Assembly: GCF_022369475.1 (NCBI RefSeq)
Contig: NZ_CP059600.1
Coordinates: 1,735,355 to 1,799,354 of the forward strand
Length of the DNA stretch: 64,000 bases
Source of the DNA: Campylobacter sp. RM12651
GTDB lineage: Bacteria; Campylobacterota; Campylobacteria; Campylobacterales; Campylobacteraceae
Direction: 5' to 3'
The notes beneath the pieces are model-generated. The model ran no database searches. It was not told the origin of the DNA and saw nothing but the letters and a program-made list of their open reading frames with translations. Positions 1 to 9,431 of the stretch are shown here, in pieces. Positions within the stretch are counted from its first letter, which is position 1. Every line of letters begins with the position of its first letter. The position numbers and the translations under genes are program-made.

Positions 1-1197
1 CCTATCTACTATATAAATAAATCCATCTTCATCAAGTCTTGCAATATCACCTGTTTTAAGCCACTCGCCTTCTATTACTTCATTGGTTAATTCAGGTTTA
101 TTGTAATAGCCTTGCATTACACAATCACCCTTTACAATTAACTCTCCTACTTCTCCGATAGGTAATTCTTTTAAATCATCATCTACTACTTTTACTTGAT
201 ACCCGTGTAATGGCAAACCTACTGAATTAACCTTTTGCTTATCTAGGCGATTTACCGCAACTACTGGAGAACATTCGCTTAATCCATAGCCTTCTAAAAC
301 TGCGGTTCTTTTAAATTTTTCCTTATAGGCTTTAAGAGTTCCTTCACTTAAGGCACTAGAGCCTGATACTATAATTCTAATTTTATGAAACCACATAAAA
401 TACCAAGGTAACTTTGCCTTTAATAAAGCATTTAGTATCACAGGAACTGAAAATAATATCGTAACTCTTTTTAATAGAATTTGTTTTATAACATTTGAAA
501 AAGGTAAAACAGAACGCTCAATTACAAGCGAGCAACCCGAAAGTAAAGGTAATAAACAAACTGCTGTTAAAGTAAAACTATGAAACATAGGCAAATACGC
601 TATGGCTCTATCTGATGATTTTATTTTAAAATCGTGTTGAGCTGATTTGATATTTGATAAAATATTTTTATAGCTTAATAAAACTCCTTTAGGAAGACCT
701 GTTGTTCCTGAAGTGTATATTATATGAACGCTATCATCAATACTAGCTTCACACTTAAAATTATAAACAGGTGCATAATCTAAATAACTCGCTAAATATC
801 CATCTTTTAAATTATCATCAAAAGAATGGTATATTAAAATATCTTTAAATTCATTAGCTAATTCAGCAGCTTCTTTAATATCTTTTGAAACTATTAATAA
901 TTTTGCATCGCAGTCTTTAATAATATACTCATATTCTTCACATTTTAGCATAGTATTAATAGGAACTGCGACTGCTTTTAAAGATGCTATTGCAAAATAT
1001 AAAATCATAAATTCTTTACAATTACTCATAATAAAAGCTACATTATCACCACTTTTAACGCCTTGATTTTGCAAAAAAGCTATCATTTTATCTACATGAG
1101 TTTTTAACTCTTTAAAGCTTATTTTTCCATTTGCATCAAAAATAGCAACTCTACTTAAATTAGAATAATGTTCTAAGTATTCATAATAATTTTGCAT
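1..1197 (-). CDS. fadD: Long-chain fatty acid--CoA ligase (AMP-forming), C-terminus cut by window edge
   Basis: The protein should activate a free fatty acid to acyl-CoA through an acyl-adenylate in the cytoplasm. The visible ~399 residues read MQNYYEYLEHY at the start and include the adenylate-forming P-loop IIYTSGTTGLPKG, the A5-type motif EGYGLSECSP and TGDIARLDEDGFIYIVDR near the window edge, so only the small C-terminal lid domain is missing. The start has AAAGGA 6 nt upstream. It begins 13 bp after the FadL-type porin gene, which suggests a coupled uptake-and-activation operon. The family and reaction are clear from motifs. Chain-length preference cannot be read, and a role in phospholipid incorporation rather than degradation is equally possible. 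Confidence 0.85.
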   Translation of the reverse strand, partial: MQNYYEYLEHYSNLSRVAIFDANGKISFKELKTHVDKMIAFLQNQGVKSGDNVAFIMSNCKEFMILYFAIASLKAVAVPINTMLKCEEYEYIIKDCDAKLLIVSKDIKEAAELANEFKDILIYHSFDDNLKDGYLASYLDYAPVYNFKCEASIDDSVHIIYTSGTTGLPKGVLLSYKNILSNIKSAQHDFKIKSSDRAIAYLPMFHSFTLTAVCLLPLLSGCSLVIERSVLPFSNVIKQILLKRVTILFSVPVILNALLKAKLPWYFMWFHKIRIIVSGSSALSEGTLKAYKEKFKRTAVLEGYGLSECSPVVAVNRLDKQKVNSVGLPLHGYQVKVVDDDLKELPIGEVGELIVKGDCVMQGYYNKPELTNEVIEGEWLKTGDIARLDEDGFIYIVDR

Positions 1198-1210
1198 TTA
1201 CATCCTTTAA

Positions 1211-2881
1211 TTAAAACTCATAATTGATACCAACATTTACAATCTGATTTGATTGATTTGAAAACTTACCTTTAGTCTGTATCAAAATATTATCAGTAAC
1301 ATTATTTACTTTAACATCAGCATAGTGTTGATATGCTCCCGCTCCTGTTACTTTTAAGTTTTTGTTTAATCTATATTCAAGTCCTAAAGAATACATATAC
1401 ATTCTACTATCTTTTGCTAAAAAGCTTATTTTCTCGCGTCTTACCGGACTATCTTCTGTATAAAAACCTAGCATAAATGATAATTCTTTATCATAGTTAT
1501 ATCTATAACCAAAGCTAAGTAATGTTGTATCTCTCCAACCTTGTTCTAAACTATTTTGTAAAAATGATGATAAAAAATACTCTTCAATAGCTTGCTTATC
1601 TTTAGGGTCTAAAGTAGCACTTATACTCATAGCAACTTTTTGAAAACCTTCAATAGTATTACAATTATTACCAGATGCTGCACACTTTTGCATAAATTGC
1701 ATTGTTGCGAGCTTTAATGATTGTGGAATTTCTGGTGAATTTATTTTTAAATCCAATGTTTTTGCTTTACTCCAAAATGTTCTTCCCATATTAAACATAA
1801 ACTCGTGTTTACCATATTCATAGGCAATACCAAAATTAGCATTAGCAGGATATAAGAAATTAGCACTCACATAACCATTATAACCAACTTTACTATCTTG
1901 AGTAGGTAAAGTTCCAACTATAGAACCAGTGTTAGGGTCTATTTTATATACTTCACTCATAAGACCAGCCAATCCAATACTCATAGCTGCTAACTCTTGA
2001 ATAGACATTTGCATAGAATTAAATTGTTCTTGATTTTTTGGAGATAAATTATTTGCAAAATCAAACATTCCAAACTTTGACATTTTAAAATCAATATTAC
2101 CTTCAAACTTATTTTTATAAGAAGAATTATAAAGTAATGAAAATCTTAATTTATCATCAAAATATTTAGGAACATAAGTTAAAGATAATTTGTATCCAAA
2201 TTTATAACCATTATCTACCCTAGCATCTCCTTCATATACCCAAGAATAAGGATGTGCATTACCTTTTTCATCAACCCAAACTCTATTTACACTACTAATA
2301 TCTGCTGGAATATATCTAGGATTTTTTGCATTATCTTTTAAAATATTAAATTTGATTCTAGTATGATTTAATGTTAAACTTGCACCCAAACTTAATTCAT
2401 CAATAGGCTTATAAGCATAGGAAATAGCTGCAGTTCCACCACGAATATCCATATTATTAGCAAGTGCTTTTGCATAATCACTATTCCATCCATAAACAGC
2501 AGCAAAATCAGTATAACCTGCAAATCCAACAAAATGTTGCTCGTTAATAGGATAAACAAATGCAAGTGTTGGTATAAAGAACGAAAACTCTTTTCCGTGT
2601 GCATCAGTGGCGTTATAATATGGTTCGCCATCTAAACCATTTACCAATTCATTTGTAAATCTTGAGCCAGCAGCATTGTAAAAATTTGAACTAAAATGCA
2701 ATTGTGGATTTTGTCCTAAAAATCCCATATTTGCTGGATTTATAAAAGCCGCATCGGCACTAAAACTCTTTGCTAAATTTGAGCTAGATAAAGCTACTCC
2801 ATCAGCACTCAATGGAACTAGCTTATAATTTGATGCTAGTAAGCTACCACTAACAACAAATGATAAGAAAACCTTATTCAT
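1211..2881 (-). CDS. fadL: OmpP1/FadL-family outer membrane fatty acid transporter
   Basis: This is a 556-residue predicted outer membrane beta-barrel that would let hydrophobic substrates such as long-chain fatty acids cross the outer membrane. It has a short signal peptide (about residues 1-16, MNKVFLSFVVSGSLLAS) and the FadL hatch-type N-terminus with DAAFINPANMGFL. Alternating aromatic barrel strands follow throughout, and the chain ends in NYEF, a BAM-type terminal Phe. AAGGAC lies upstream of the ATG. The next gene downstream is the acyl-CoA ligase, supporting a fatty acid role. Length is in the upper range for the family (about 400-550). The family is fairly secure; the substrate is inferred from family and neighbour. 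Confidence 0.82.
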   Translation of the reverse strand: MNKVFLSFVVSGSLLASNYKLVPLSADGVALSSSNLAKSFSADAAFINPANMGFLGQNPQLHFSSNFYNAAGSRFTNELVNGLDGEPYYNATDAHGKEFSFFIPTLAFVYPINEQHFVGFAGYTDFAAVYGWNSDYAKALANNMDIRGGTAAISYAYKPIDELSLGASLTLNHTRIKFNILKDNAKNPRYIPADISSVNRVWVDEKGNAHPYSWVYEGDARVDNGYKFGYKLSLTYVPKYFDDKLRFSLLYNSSYKNKFEGNIDFKMSKFGMFDFANNLSPKNQEQFNSMQMSIQELAAMSIGLAGLMSEVYKIDPNTGSIVGTLPTQDSKVGYNGYVSANFLYPANANFGIAYEYGKHEFMFNMGRTFWSKAKTLDLKINSPEIPQSLKLATMQFMQKCAASGNNCNTIEGFQKVAMSISATLDPKDKQAIEEYFLSSFLQNSLEQGWRDTTLLSFGYRYNYDKELSFMLGFYTEDSPVRREKISFLAKDSRMYMYSLGLEYRLNKNLKVTGAGAYQHYADVKVNNVTDNILIQTKGKFSNQSNQIVNVGINYEF

Positions 2882-2918
2882 TGACTCAATTTGTCCTTAA
2901 TTTTTAAATAAAGTTTCG

Positions 2919-2924
2919 ATTATA
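2919..2924 (-). promoter_or_regulatory. Probable -10 box for fadL-fadD
   Basis: TATAAT read on the minus strand, about 38 bp upstream of the fadL ATG and preceded by T/A-rich DNA without an obvious -35, as is usual for Campylobacter sigma-70 promoters. Confidence 0.5.
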
Positions 2925-3047
2925 TATTTTTAAAATTAATTTTTCTTTACAAAGGATAATTTTTACCTTATTAAGCTAATTATACAAATAAATGTAGATT
3001 AAAAATATTTTGAGTAAAAATAAAGATTAAAAAGTGATGTTAAATTA

Positions 3048-3686
3048 CTATTCAACACCACTTAACATAGGAACAAAAGTGCAAGAATCAAGAATGATTT
3101 CTTCTATTCTATCTTTATGCTTAATATATTTAGTAATATATTGTTTATTTTCATTTCCAACAGGAGCTACTAAAATTCCACCAACTTCAAGTTGAGTAAA
3201 TAATACATCAGGAACTTTATTTGTATATGCAGATAGTAAAATTCTCTCATAAGGTGCATAATTTTTAAGCCCATTATTTCCATCGGCGTGGCGAACATAT
3301 ACATTTGCCTTGATTGTATCAAGATTTTTTATTGCTTTATTTGATAATTCCTTTATTCTCTCAAGAGAAAAAACTCTTCTAATAAGATTACTCAAAAGTG
3401 CGGCTTGATACCCACTACCACAACCAATCTCAAGCACACTATCAGCACCAACAGGCTCTAGTGCTGCTGTCATCTTTGCAACAGTAATTGGTGAGCTAAT
3501 CCATTGATTTGAGCTAAGCGGCATTGCGTGAAGCTCATAAGCAAAATTACTCATAGGCATAAAAATTTCTCTTGGTGTATTAGCAAATGCTTGTTTAATC
3601 TCATTGCTAATATTAACTTCATTTGCAATATTTTCAGCAAGTCTAGCACATTTTTGCTGTTCGTAAATATCCTTAAAAATCATCAA
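3048..3686 (-). CDS. pcm: Protein-L-isoaspartate O-methyltransferase
   Basis: The enzyme methylates isoaspartyl residues in damaged proteins using S-adenosylmethionine, starting their repair in the cytoplasm. The 212-residue length is normal. The substrate-side motif SNQWISSPITVAKM and the SAM-binding motif VLEIGCGSGYQAALLS (about residues 84-99) are plain. The gene overlaps the end of nrdB by 14 bp, so the two are translationally linked. An adjacent in-frame second ATG gives a one-residue uncertainty in the start. The downstream gap to fadL is 166 bp and holds the fadL promoter. Confidence 0.9.
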   Translation of the reverse strand: MMIFKDIYEQQKCARLAENIANEVNISNEIKQAFANTPREIFMPMSNFAYELHAMPLSSNQWISSPITVAKMTAALEPVGADSVLEIGCGSGYQAALLSNLIRRVFSLERIKELSNKAIKNLDTIKANVYVRHADGNNGLKNYAPYERILLSAYTNKVPDVLFTQLEVGGILVAPVGNENKQYITKYIKHKDRIEEIILDSCTFVPMLSGVE

Positions 3687-4698
3687 AACTCAAGCTTCCT
3701 TTACTATAATTTGTAACTTTACTTTCAAAAAAGTTACTCTTTTGGTCGTTAAATTTAGAAAAATCATCAACCCATTTAATAGGATGTTTTGCATTATATT
3801 TTTTATCAAGTCCGATTGAGCTAAGTCTTAAATCTACTAAATAATGAATATATTCAGTAATTATATCGTCAGTAAAGCCCATAATTTGATTTTGAGTAAT
3901 GTATTTACCCCATTCAATTTCAAGTTCTGCAGCTCTTTCAAACATTTCATAAATTTTAGCAATTGTTTTTTCGTTAAATAAATCAGGTCTTTCTTTTCTA
4001 ACTGAATTAATCATATTTTGAAACAACAATAAGTGAGTGATTTCATCTCTTTGGATAAATCTTACCATTTGAGCAGAACCTAGCATTTTACCTGCACGAG
4101 CTAGTGCGTAAATTGCAGTAAAGCCACTATAAAAATAAATTCCTTCTAGAATTTGATTCGCAACCATTGCATATAGTAACTTTTCATCAGTTACATCTCC
4201 TGCAAGTTCTTCATATAAACTTGAAATAAAATCATTTTTCTTTCTTAAAGTAGCGTCGTGCTTTTCCATTTCATATATTAAATCAGTGTCATCACAAATA
4301 GCTTCAACCATTACTGCATAACTTTTTGAATGATTTGCTTCTTCGTAAGCTTGTCTTGCTAATACTGCATTAATCTCTGGAGCTGTTATATAAGGGTTGA
4401 TATTGTCAGCAAGGTTATTGGTTTGAAAACTATCCATAGAAATTAGTTGGCTCCATACTAAATCATACATTCTTTTTTCACTTGAAGTTAAATTACATTT
4501 ATAATCAAGTGCATCTTTTGTAGTATCAACTTCTCTAGGAAACCAAGTATTAGCTTCCATTAAATCCCATAATTTTAAAGCCCACTCATATTTTGCTTTT
4601 GTAAAATTTAATATACCTTGTGGATTTCCACCAAATACTCTTCTTGATGTTAAATCTTCATTACTTTGTGGATTATAAATTCTTTTTCTATCCATCAT
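3673..4698 (-). CDS. nrdB: Class I ribonucleoside-diphosphate reductase, beta subunit
   Basis: The small radical-bearing subunit of ribonucleotide reductase converts ribonucleoside diphosphates to deoxy forms together with NrdA, which is not in this window. The 341 residues carry the di-metal ligand helices, seen as RQAYEEANHSKSY and QRDEITHLLLFQNM, and the helix QILEGIYFYSGF between them. The C-terminal tail that docks to NrdA ends in SFDDF. The start overlaps the stop of the RDD gene by 4 bp. The order nrdB-RDD-frr-secG is close to what I recall of C. jejuni, where pyrE also sits in this block; no pyrE is present here. Confidence 0.93.
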   Translation of the reverse strand: MMDRKRIYNPQSNEDLTSRRVFGGNPQGILNFTKAKYEWALKLWDLMEANTWFPREVDTTKDALDYKCNLTSSEKRMYDLVWSQLISMDSFQTNNLADNINPYITAPEINAVLARQAYEEANHSKSYAVMVEAICDDTDLIYEMEKHDATLRKKNDFISSLYEELAGDVTDEKLLYAMVANQILEGIYFYSGFTAIYALARAGKMLGSAQMVRFIQRDEITHLLLFQNMINSVRKERPDLFNEKTIAKIYEMFERAAELEIEWGKYITQNQIMGFTDDIITEYIHYLVDLRLSSIGLDKKYNAKHPIKWVDDFSKFNDQKSNFFESKVTNYSKGSLSFDDF

Positions 4699-5111
4699 TT
4701 GTTCTCCTTAAGGACTATTGTGTTTGAAAATAAATCGTGTATATATTGCCTATCTTTTCTAAAAAATGGAAATAAAATACCAAATAATAAAGAAAATGTA
4801 AGCACAAACAATACCAATCTAATAAAAACTTGAAATAAACTTGCTTTTTTACCATTTTTATTTCTTAAATGCAAACCTAAATATTTATACCCTAAACTCT
4901 GACCTTTAAAAAATAAAAGCAAAAATAAAACTAAAAGATAAGTAATGGTTGCAAATAATATAAAAGATTGATTTTGTCTATACTCACTAGCACTACCTAC
5001 TAAGATATAGGTAGTGAAGTATTGTATTGGCATCATTATCATAAACATATCAACAATGCCAGCTTTTAATTTATCATAAAGGCTAGCTAAACTTACCTTA
5101 GCCTTTGCCAT
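4695..5111 (-). CDS. RDD family membrane protein
   Basis: This is a small integral membrane protein of 138 residues with an RDD-type core. A first hydrophobic segment lies at about 19-36 (MFMIMMPIQYFTTYILVG), followed by segments at about 50-66 and 95-118. The loop motif GQSLGYKYLGLHL is typical of the family. Function is not established in general; some RDD proteins act in ion exchange. It overlaps nrdB by 4 bp and starts 2 bp after frr ends, so it belongs to one leftward transcription unit. A pyrE gene that I recall between RDD and frr in C. jejuni is absent. Confidence 0.75.
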   Translation of the reverse strand: MAKAKVSLASLYDKLKAGIVDMFMIMMPIQYFTTYILVGSASEYRQNQSFILFATITYLLVLFLLLFFKGQSLGYKYLGLHLRNKNGKKASLFQVFIRLVLFVLTFSLLFGILFPFFRKDRQYIHDLFSNTIVLKENK

Positions 5112-5113
5112 TT

Positions 5114-5671
5114 TTAAACTTTAAGTAATTGTGTTTCTTTTTCTTTAACTAATTCATCAGTCTTAGCTATTGCCGCATCTGTTAATTTTTGAACTTCATC
5201 GTAAGCTTTTTTAGCTTCATCTTCGCTTACTGCTTTATCTTTTTCTAATTTTTTTACAGCATCATTAGCGTCTTTTCTGATATTTCTAATAGCTACTTTG
5301 CATTTTTCTCCCATTGCTTTTGCAGCTTTAGCATTTTCTTCTCTTTGCTCTTTAGTCATTGGTGGGAAAAATAATTTAACTCCATCAGCATCAGCATTAG
5401 GATTTACGCCGATATTTGCTGCTTTTATAGCAGTATCTATAGCCTTAATCATAGATTTTTCCCAAGGACTAATAGTAATTGTCGTTGCATCAGTTGCCAA
5501 CACGGTTGCAACTTGATTTAATGGAGTTGGGGTTCCATAATAATCTACAAAAACATTATCTAATATAGAAATATTTACTTTACCTGTTCTTAAAGTCATA
5601 AAATCTTTTTTTAAAGAATTGTGAGCTTTTTCGTTTTGTTCTTTTTGTTTTGAATAAATATCATTTAACAT
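5114..5671 (-). CDS. frr: Ribosome recycling factor
   Basis: RRF splits post-termination ribosomes together with EF-G in the cytoplasm. The 185-residue length matches the family exactly. It shows the conserved [23 protein letters not shown] core near the N-terminus in pieces such as TLRTGK, then the [14 protein letters not shown] and [13 protein letters not shown] motifs, and a C-terminal helix ending [10 protein letters not shown]. It lies 11 bp after secG in the same direction, so co-transcription is likely. Confidence 0.95.
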   Translation of the reverse strand: MLNDIYSKQKEQNEKAHNSLKKDFMTLRTGKVNISILDNVFVDYYGTPTPLNQVATVLATDATTITISPWEKSMIKAIDTAIKAANIGVNPNADADGVKLFFPPMTKEQREENAKAAKAMGEKCKVAIRNIRKDANDAVKKLEKDKAVSEDEAKKAYDEVQKLTDAAIAKTDELVKEKETQLLKV

Positions 5672-5682
5672 TAGTATTCCTT

Positions 5683-6000
5683 TTATTTAATTGATTCTGG
5701 TAATGCTTTAGGCTGATTAGTGTCATTAAGTTGTTTGCTAGCATTTTCTAGTTTATTTACTAGACTTTCACCAGTTTTAGTGTTATAACTATAGCTTAAA
5801 TAAATAGTATTAGCTACTAGCAAAACTCCTATAATAAAAGTAAATTTTGCTAAAAAACCAGCAGGACCTTTAGCTCCAAATAAGCTCTCATTAGAACCAC
5901 TATAAGCACCTAAGCCTATACTTGAGCTCTTTTGCATAAGAACGCAAGCACAAATAATAACTACTAAAATAAATTGAATTGCGATAAAAATTGTGTTCAT
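5683..6000 (-). CDS. secG: Preprotein translocase subunit SecG
   Basis: SecG is a small inner membrane subunit that assists SecYE/SecA protein export. This 105-residue protein has two membrane segments (about 3-22 and 50-68) separated by the conserved [22 protein letters not shown]-type loop, visible as [14 protein letters not shown]. The family's weakly conserved hydrophilic C-terminus follows. It is the first gene of the secG-frr-RDD-nrdB-pcm leftward run, with the Bax-inhibitor gene terminator just upstream of it. Confidence 0.9.
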   Translation of the reverse strand: MNTIFIAIQFILVVIICACVLMQKSSSIGLGAYSGSNESLFGAKGPAGFLAKFTFIIGVLLVANTIYLSYSYNTKTGESLVNKLENASKQLNDTNQPKALPESIK

Positions 6001-6060
6001 ATTACTTCTTTCGTTTAAAAATAAAGTTTGTATTATATGTTATAAAATTTAAAATAAGTT

Positions 6061-6084
6061 AAAGCCTTCAAAATTGAAGGCTTA
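6061..6084 (-). terminator. Hairpin terminator of the Bax-inhibitor gene
   Basis: AAGCCTTCAA and TTGAAGGCTT form a perfect 10-bp inverted repeat with a 2-nt centre, 5 bp after the stop codon of the gene ending at 6089. T-rich DNA follows on the minus strand. Confidence 0.7.
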
Positions 6085-6088
6085 AAAA

Positions 6089-6766
6089 TTAGTCTCTAAT
6101 GCTTCTTAAGATATTTAATAAAGATATAAATAAATTAATAAAGTCAAGGTATAAAGCAATTGCACCTTGAATTGGTGTTTGATAAGCTCCACGAATTATC
6201 ATTTGAGTATCATAAATGATAAAGAAGCTAAATACTATTGCTCCAACACAAGAAACTATTAAATGTAAAAGGTGGCTTTGGAAAAATAGGTTTAATAAAG
6301 ACGCACCTATCATAATTAATAAAACTATAAAAAATCCTTTAGCAAAAACGCTAAAATCCCTTTTAGTTGTAAATGCAAAAACACTAAGACCTGCAAAAGC
6401 TAAAGTTGTTAAGAATAAAGCTTGAGCAATAATTGTAGCACCTGCTTGACTTTGTAAAGTAATATAAATAATTCCAGTAAGGCTTAATCCACTAATAAAT
6501 GCAAATGCAAATAACATAGCAATAGCACCATTAGTTACCTCACTTTTTCTATTTAATATCATAATTAAGGCAATTTCTACTATAAGCGTTCCTATACTAG
6601 CCCAAATATTGCCAACTAAAAAACTAGCTAAATAAGTAGCACCTAAATAAGCTCCTAAAGTAGCTGCAACTAGTGAAAGTGCAAAATACATATATGTATC
6701 TCTTACAAAAATAGCAGCATCTGAGCGAATTGCTGAACTAGTGCGAGTTCTTTCGTATAAACTCAT
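6089..6766 (-). CDS. Bax inhibitor-1/YccA family membrane protein
   Basis: This is a 225-residue polytopic inner membrane protein with about seven hydrophobic segments from residue 26 to 218. Family features include ALSLVAATLGAYLG, SGLSLTGIIYI and IIYDTQMIIRGAY in the penultimate helix region, where a conserved Asp pair normally sits. Bacterial members such as YccA modulate the FtsH protease or calcium leak; which applies here cannot be told. It has its own terminator and is probably monocistronic. The neighbouring secG and divergent carbonic anhydrase match the C. jejuni order as I recall it. Confidence 0.88.
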   Translation of the reverse strand: MSLYERTRTSSAIRSDAAIFVRDTYMYFALSLVAATLGAYLGATYLASFLVGNIWASIGTLIVEIALIMILNRKSEVTNGAIAMLFAFAFISGLSLTGIIYITLQSQAGATIIAQALFLTTLAFAGLSVFAFTTKRDFSVFAKGFFIVLLIMIGASLLNLFFQSHLLHLIVSCVGAIVFSFFIIYDTQMIIRGAYQTPIQGAIALYLDFINLFISLLNILRSIRD

Positions 6767-6839
6767 AATTGTCTCCTTGTTATTATTAAATGCACTTGAT
6801 TATAACTAAGTTAGTTAATATCTCATTGAAATTTTTTTA

Positions 6840-6845
6840 TATAAT
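6840..6845 (+). promoter_or_regulatory. -10 box for the carbonic anhydrase-MscS pair
   Basis: TATAAT follows a run of seven T residues, 24 bp before the ATG at 6870. It matches the Campylobacter sigma-70 pattern of a strong -10 after periodic T-rich DNA. Confidence 0.6.
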
Positions 6846-6869
6846 TTCGCTTTTTAACAAGGATAAAAA

Positions 6870-7508
6870 ATGGATAAATTAATAAAAGGCGCATTGCAAT
6901 TTATGCAAGAAGGGTTTTTAGAACATAAAGACTTATTTAAAGACTTAAAAGAAGAGCAAAATCCACATACATTATTTATAGGTTGTGCTGATTCAAGAGT
7001 AATTCCTAATCTAATAACTTCAACAGTTCCAGGAGAATTATTTGTTGTAAGAAATATAGCAAATATTATCCCACCATATCGTGTAAAAGATGAATATTTA
7101 GCAACAACTTCAGCTATTGAATATGCTTTATATGCGTTAAATGTTGAAAATGTAATAATATGTGGGCATAGCAACTGCGGTGGATGTAAAGATATTCCTA
7201 GTAAAAAAGCAGAACTTTTACCTAACGTAAAAAAATGGGTTTCTTTAATTGATGATATTAAACAACAAGTTGATTTTACATTAGAACTAAACCACTACGA
7301 AGGTCAATACGCATTAAGGTCTTGGATGATAGAAAAAGCAAATATTTTAAATAGCTATGAGAATTTATTAGGCTATCCTGAAGTTCAAAAAAGAATTGAT
7401 GAGAATAAATTAAAAATTAGAGCTTGGTATTTTTTAATAGAAACAGGAGAAATCTATGAATACTGCCCTAATGACGGACACTTTAAGCCATTAAAGGATA
7501 TTAAATGA
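6870..7508 (+). CDS. canB: Beta-class carbonic anhydrase
   Basis: The enzyme interconverts CO2 and bicarbonate in the cytoplasm, important for a capnophilic organism. Zinc ligands are visible as CADSR (Cys39, Asp41, Arg43) and HSNCGGC (His100, Cys103). The 212-residue length fits the beta class. AAGGA lies 8 nt before the ATG. Its stop overlaps the start of the MscS gene by 4 bp (ATGA), so the two are coupled; the same pairing is recalled from C. jejuni. Confidence 0.93.
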   Translation: MDKLIKGALQFMQEGFLEHKDLFKDLKEEQNPHTLFIGCADSRVIPNLITSTVPGELFVVRNIANIIPPYRVKDEYLATTSAIEYALYALNVENVIICGHSNCGGCKDIPSKKAELLPNVKKWVSLIDDIKQQVDFTLELNHYEGQYALRSWMIEKANILNSYENLLGYPEVQKRIDENKLKIRAWYFLIETGEIYEYCPNDGHFKPLKDIK

Positions 7509-9217
7509 GAATTTTATTTATACTATTATTTGGGGTTTTTTTATATTCTAATGAGCTATTAAATAATATTGATAATTTTTCTACTAAAAACATAAAAATA
7601 GAAGAATTAAATAAATTTTTAGCTGATGAAAAAGATGAAAACAGCCAAAATAAACTCAAAATAAATTCTGAAATCAAAGAATTAAAAAATGAAAAAAATC
7701 AAATACTAGCAGTATTTCCAACCCTAATTACACCAGAGAATTTAGACAAAAACATATTAAAAGATATTAAAAAAACTAATAATGATAAAATTTTACAAGC
7801 AGTAGAACAAAATTTTTATGAATGTTTATTAGAAATTATTTCTTATCTAAATTCTAAAGAAGAGCATAAAACAGATTTAAAAAATCTAATAGATGAACGC
7901 ATAAAAACGATTAGTAATTATACAAGTGATAACCAAGAAGTAAAAATTAAAATCAATTCTTATACAGAACTTTTAACATATCTTAGACTAAATACAGATA
8001 TATTTACCACTAATGATATTTTTAAGCAACTAGATACTAATAAATTTTTAAGTAAATTTAATTCATATTTTCCAGAAGAAGTAAATAAATATATAAACCC
8101 TGGCAAAGTGATAATATGCACTCTTATAATGCTATTTATATTTTTATTAAAAAAATTAGTTCTTAAAATAATTTTTGCAATAATTTTAAGAGTATTTAAG
8201 AAAAACCATGATGATCATTCATTGCAATTATTACAAAAATCAACAAAACCATTAATTGCTTTATTTTATATATATGGTTTATGGTTATGTTTTCTAATAG
8301 CATTCTATCCTGCTCCAATTATGACACTTATACTAACGCTATTTGGCATTATTAATACTATGGCATTTACTTGGTTATTAATAACTATCTTAGATGGATA
8401 CGGAGTAATAATTATTTCAAAAATTGCTAAAAGAAGCGGTAAAAAAGAAATAATAAATCTTATGCTAAAAATACTATATTTTATAATAGTATTCATCTCT
8501 ATATTAATCATACTTGCTAAATTAGGTTTTGATATTTCAGCAATTATTGCTTCATTAGGTATTGGTGGTTTAGCAGTTGCACTTGCTGCAAAAGATATTA
8601 TCGCTAACTTTTTTGCTTCTGTTTTAATGTTATTTGATAATTCATTTTCTCAAAGTGATTGGGTAGAAATTAACGGAATAGAAGGAACAATAGTTGAAAC
8701 AGGTCTTAGAAAAACAACCATAAGAACTTTTGATAACTGCTTAGTATTTATCCCAAATTCTACGATATTAAATGGAAACATAAAAAATTATTCAAAAAGA
8801 AAATATGGTAGAAGAGTAAGAATGAGCGTTGGCTTGACATACGACGCAAGCACAGAGCAAATACAAAATTTTATAAACGATATAAAAGAATTGCTGACAA
8901 GCAATAATATAATTGCTAACGAAAACGATGATGTATTTCAACACAAAAACAAAAATTATTACAAACAAAATTTAATTTCTGTCAATGATTTAGAAGGCTT
9001 TAAATCATCAATTTATGTTTGGCTAGATGATTTTGCTGCAAGTAGTATCAATGTAGAGCTATACTTTTATATAAAAAGCGTTAGTGCTAAACAATATTAT
9101 GATGAAAAAAGCAAAATATTAATGGAAATTATGAAAATAGTTGAGAAAAATGGTCTAAGTTTTGCTTTCCCTTCAACTAGCCTTTATATTGAAAAACTTC
9201 CAGATACAACAAAATAA
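7505..9217 (+). CDS. MscS-family mechanosensitive channel with periplasmic extension
   Basis: This inner membrane channel would release solutes on hypo-osmotic shock. It is 570 residues, about twice E. coli MscS. A signal-type N-terminus and a charged, coiled-coil-prone segment (about 20-190) are probably periplasmic. Membrane helices lie near 200-225, 250-300 and 315-370. The pore helix carries the Gly/Ala-rich GIGGLAVALAAKD, followed by the MscS beta domain (DWVEINGIEGTIVETG, VFIPNSTILNGNIKNYSKR). It is translationally coupled to carbonic anhydrase and ends at a strong terminator. What the N-terminal domain senses is not visible. Confidence 0.9.
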   Translation: MRILFILLFGVFLYSNELLNNIDNFSTKNIKIEELNKFLADEKDENSQNKLKINSEIKELKNEKNQILAVFPTLITPENLDKNILKDIKKTNNDKILQAVEQNFYECLLEIISYLNSKEEHKTDLKNLIDERIKTISNYTSDNQEVKIKINSYTELLTYLRLNTDIFTTNDIFKQLDTNKFLSKFNSYFPEEVNKYINPGKVIICTLIMLFIFLLKKLVLKIIFAIILRVFKKNHDDHSLQLLQKSTKPLIALFYIYGLWLCFLIAFYPAPIMTLILTLFGIINTMAFTWLLITILDGYGVIIISKIAKRSGKKEIINLMLKILYFIIVFISILIILAKLGFDISAIIASLGIGGLAVALAAKDIIANFFASVLMLFDNSFSQSDWVEINGIEGTIVETGLRKTTIRTFDNCLVFIPNSTILNGNIKNYSKRKYGRRVRMSVGLTYDASTEQIQNFINDIKELLTSNNIIANENDDVFQHKNKNYYKQNLISVNDLEGFKSSIYVWLDDFAASSINVELYFYIKSVSAKQYYDEKSKILMEIMKIVEKNGLSFAFPSTSLYIEKLPDTTK

Positions 9218-9225
9218 TTCAAATA

Positions 9226-9257
9226 TCCTATTTTAAATTCAAGAATTTAAAATAGGA
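9226..9257 (+). terminator. Rho-independent terminator after mscS
   Basis: A perfect 15-bp inverted repeat (TCCTATTTTAAATTC / GAATTTAAAATAGGA) with a 2-nt centre lies 8 bp after the stop codon and is followed by a T-rich tail. Confidence 0.8.
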
Positions 9258-9431
9258 ATTTTAATTTTATTTTTAAATTATTAAATAATAAAAATTATTA
9301 TCTTTTATAAACTTTTATTTATTTTTTTTAATTATTATCAGAGTAAATATCGCTTTTAAAACCTTTATAATTCTTTAAATCAAGCATTTTTTACTAAGAA
9401 TGTTTTATTTAATTTATTTAAAAGGAGAGAA

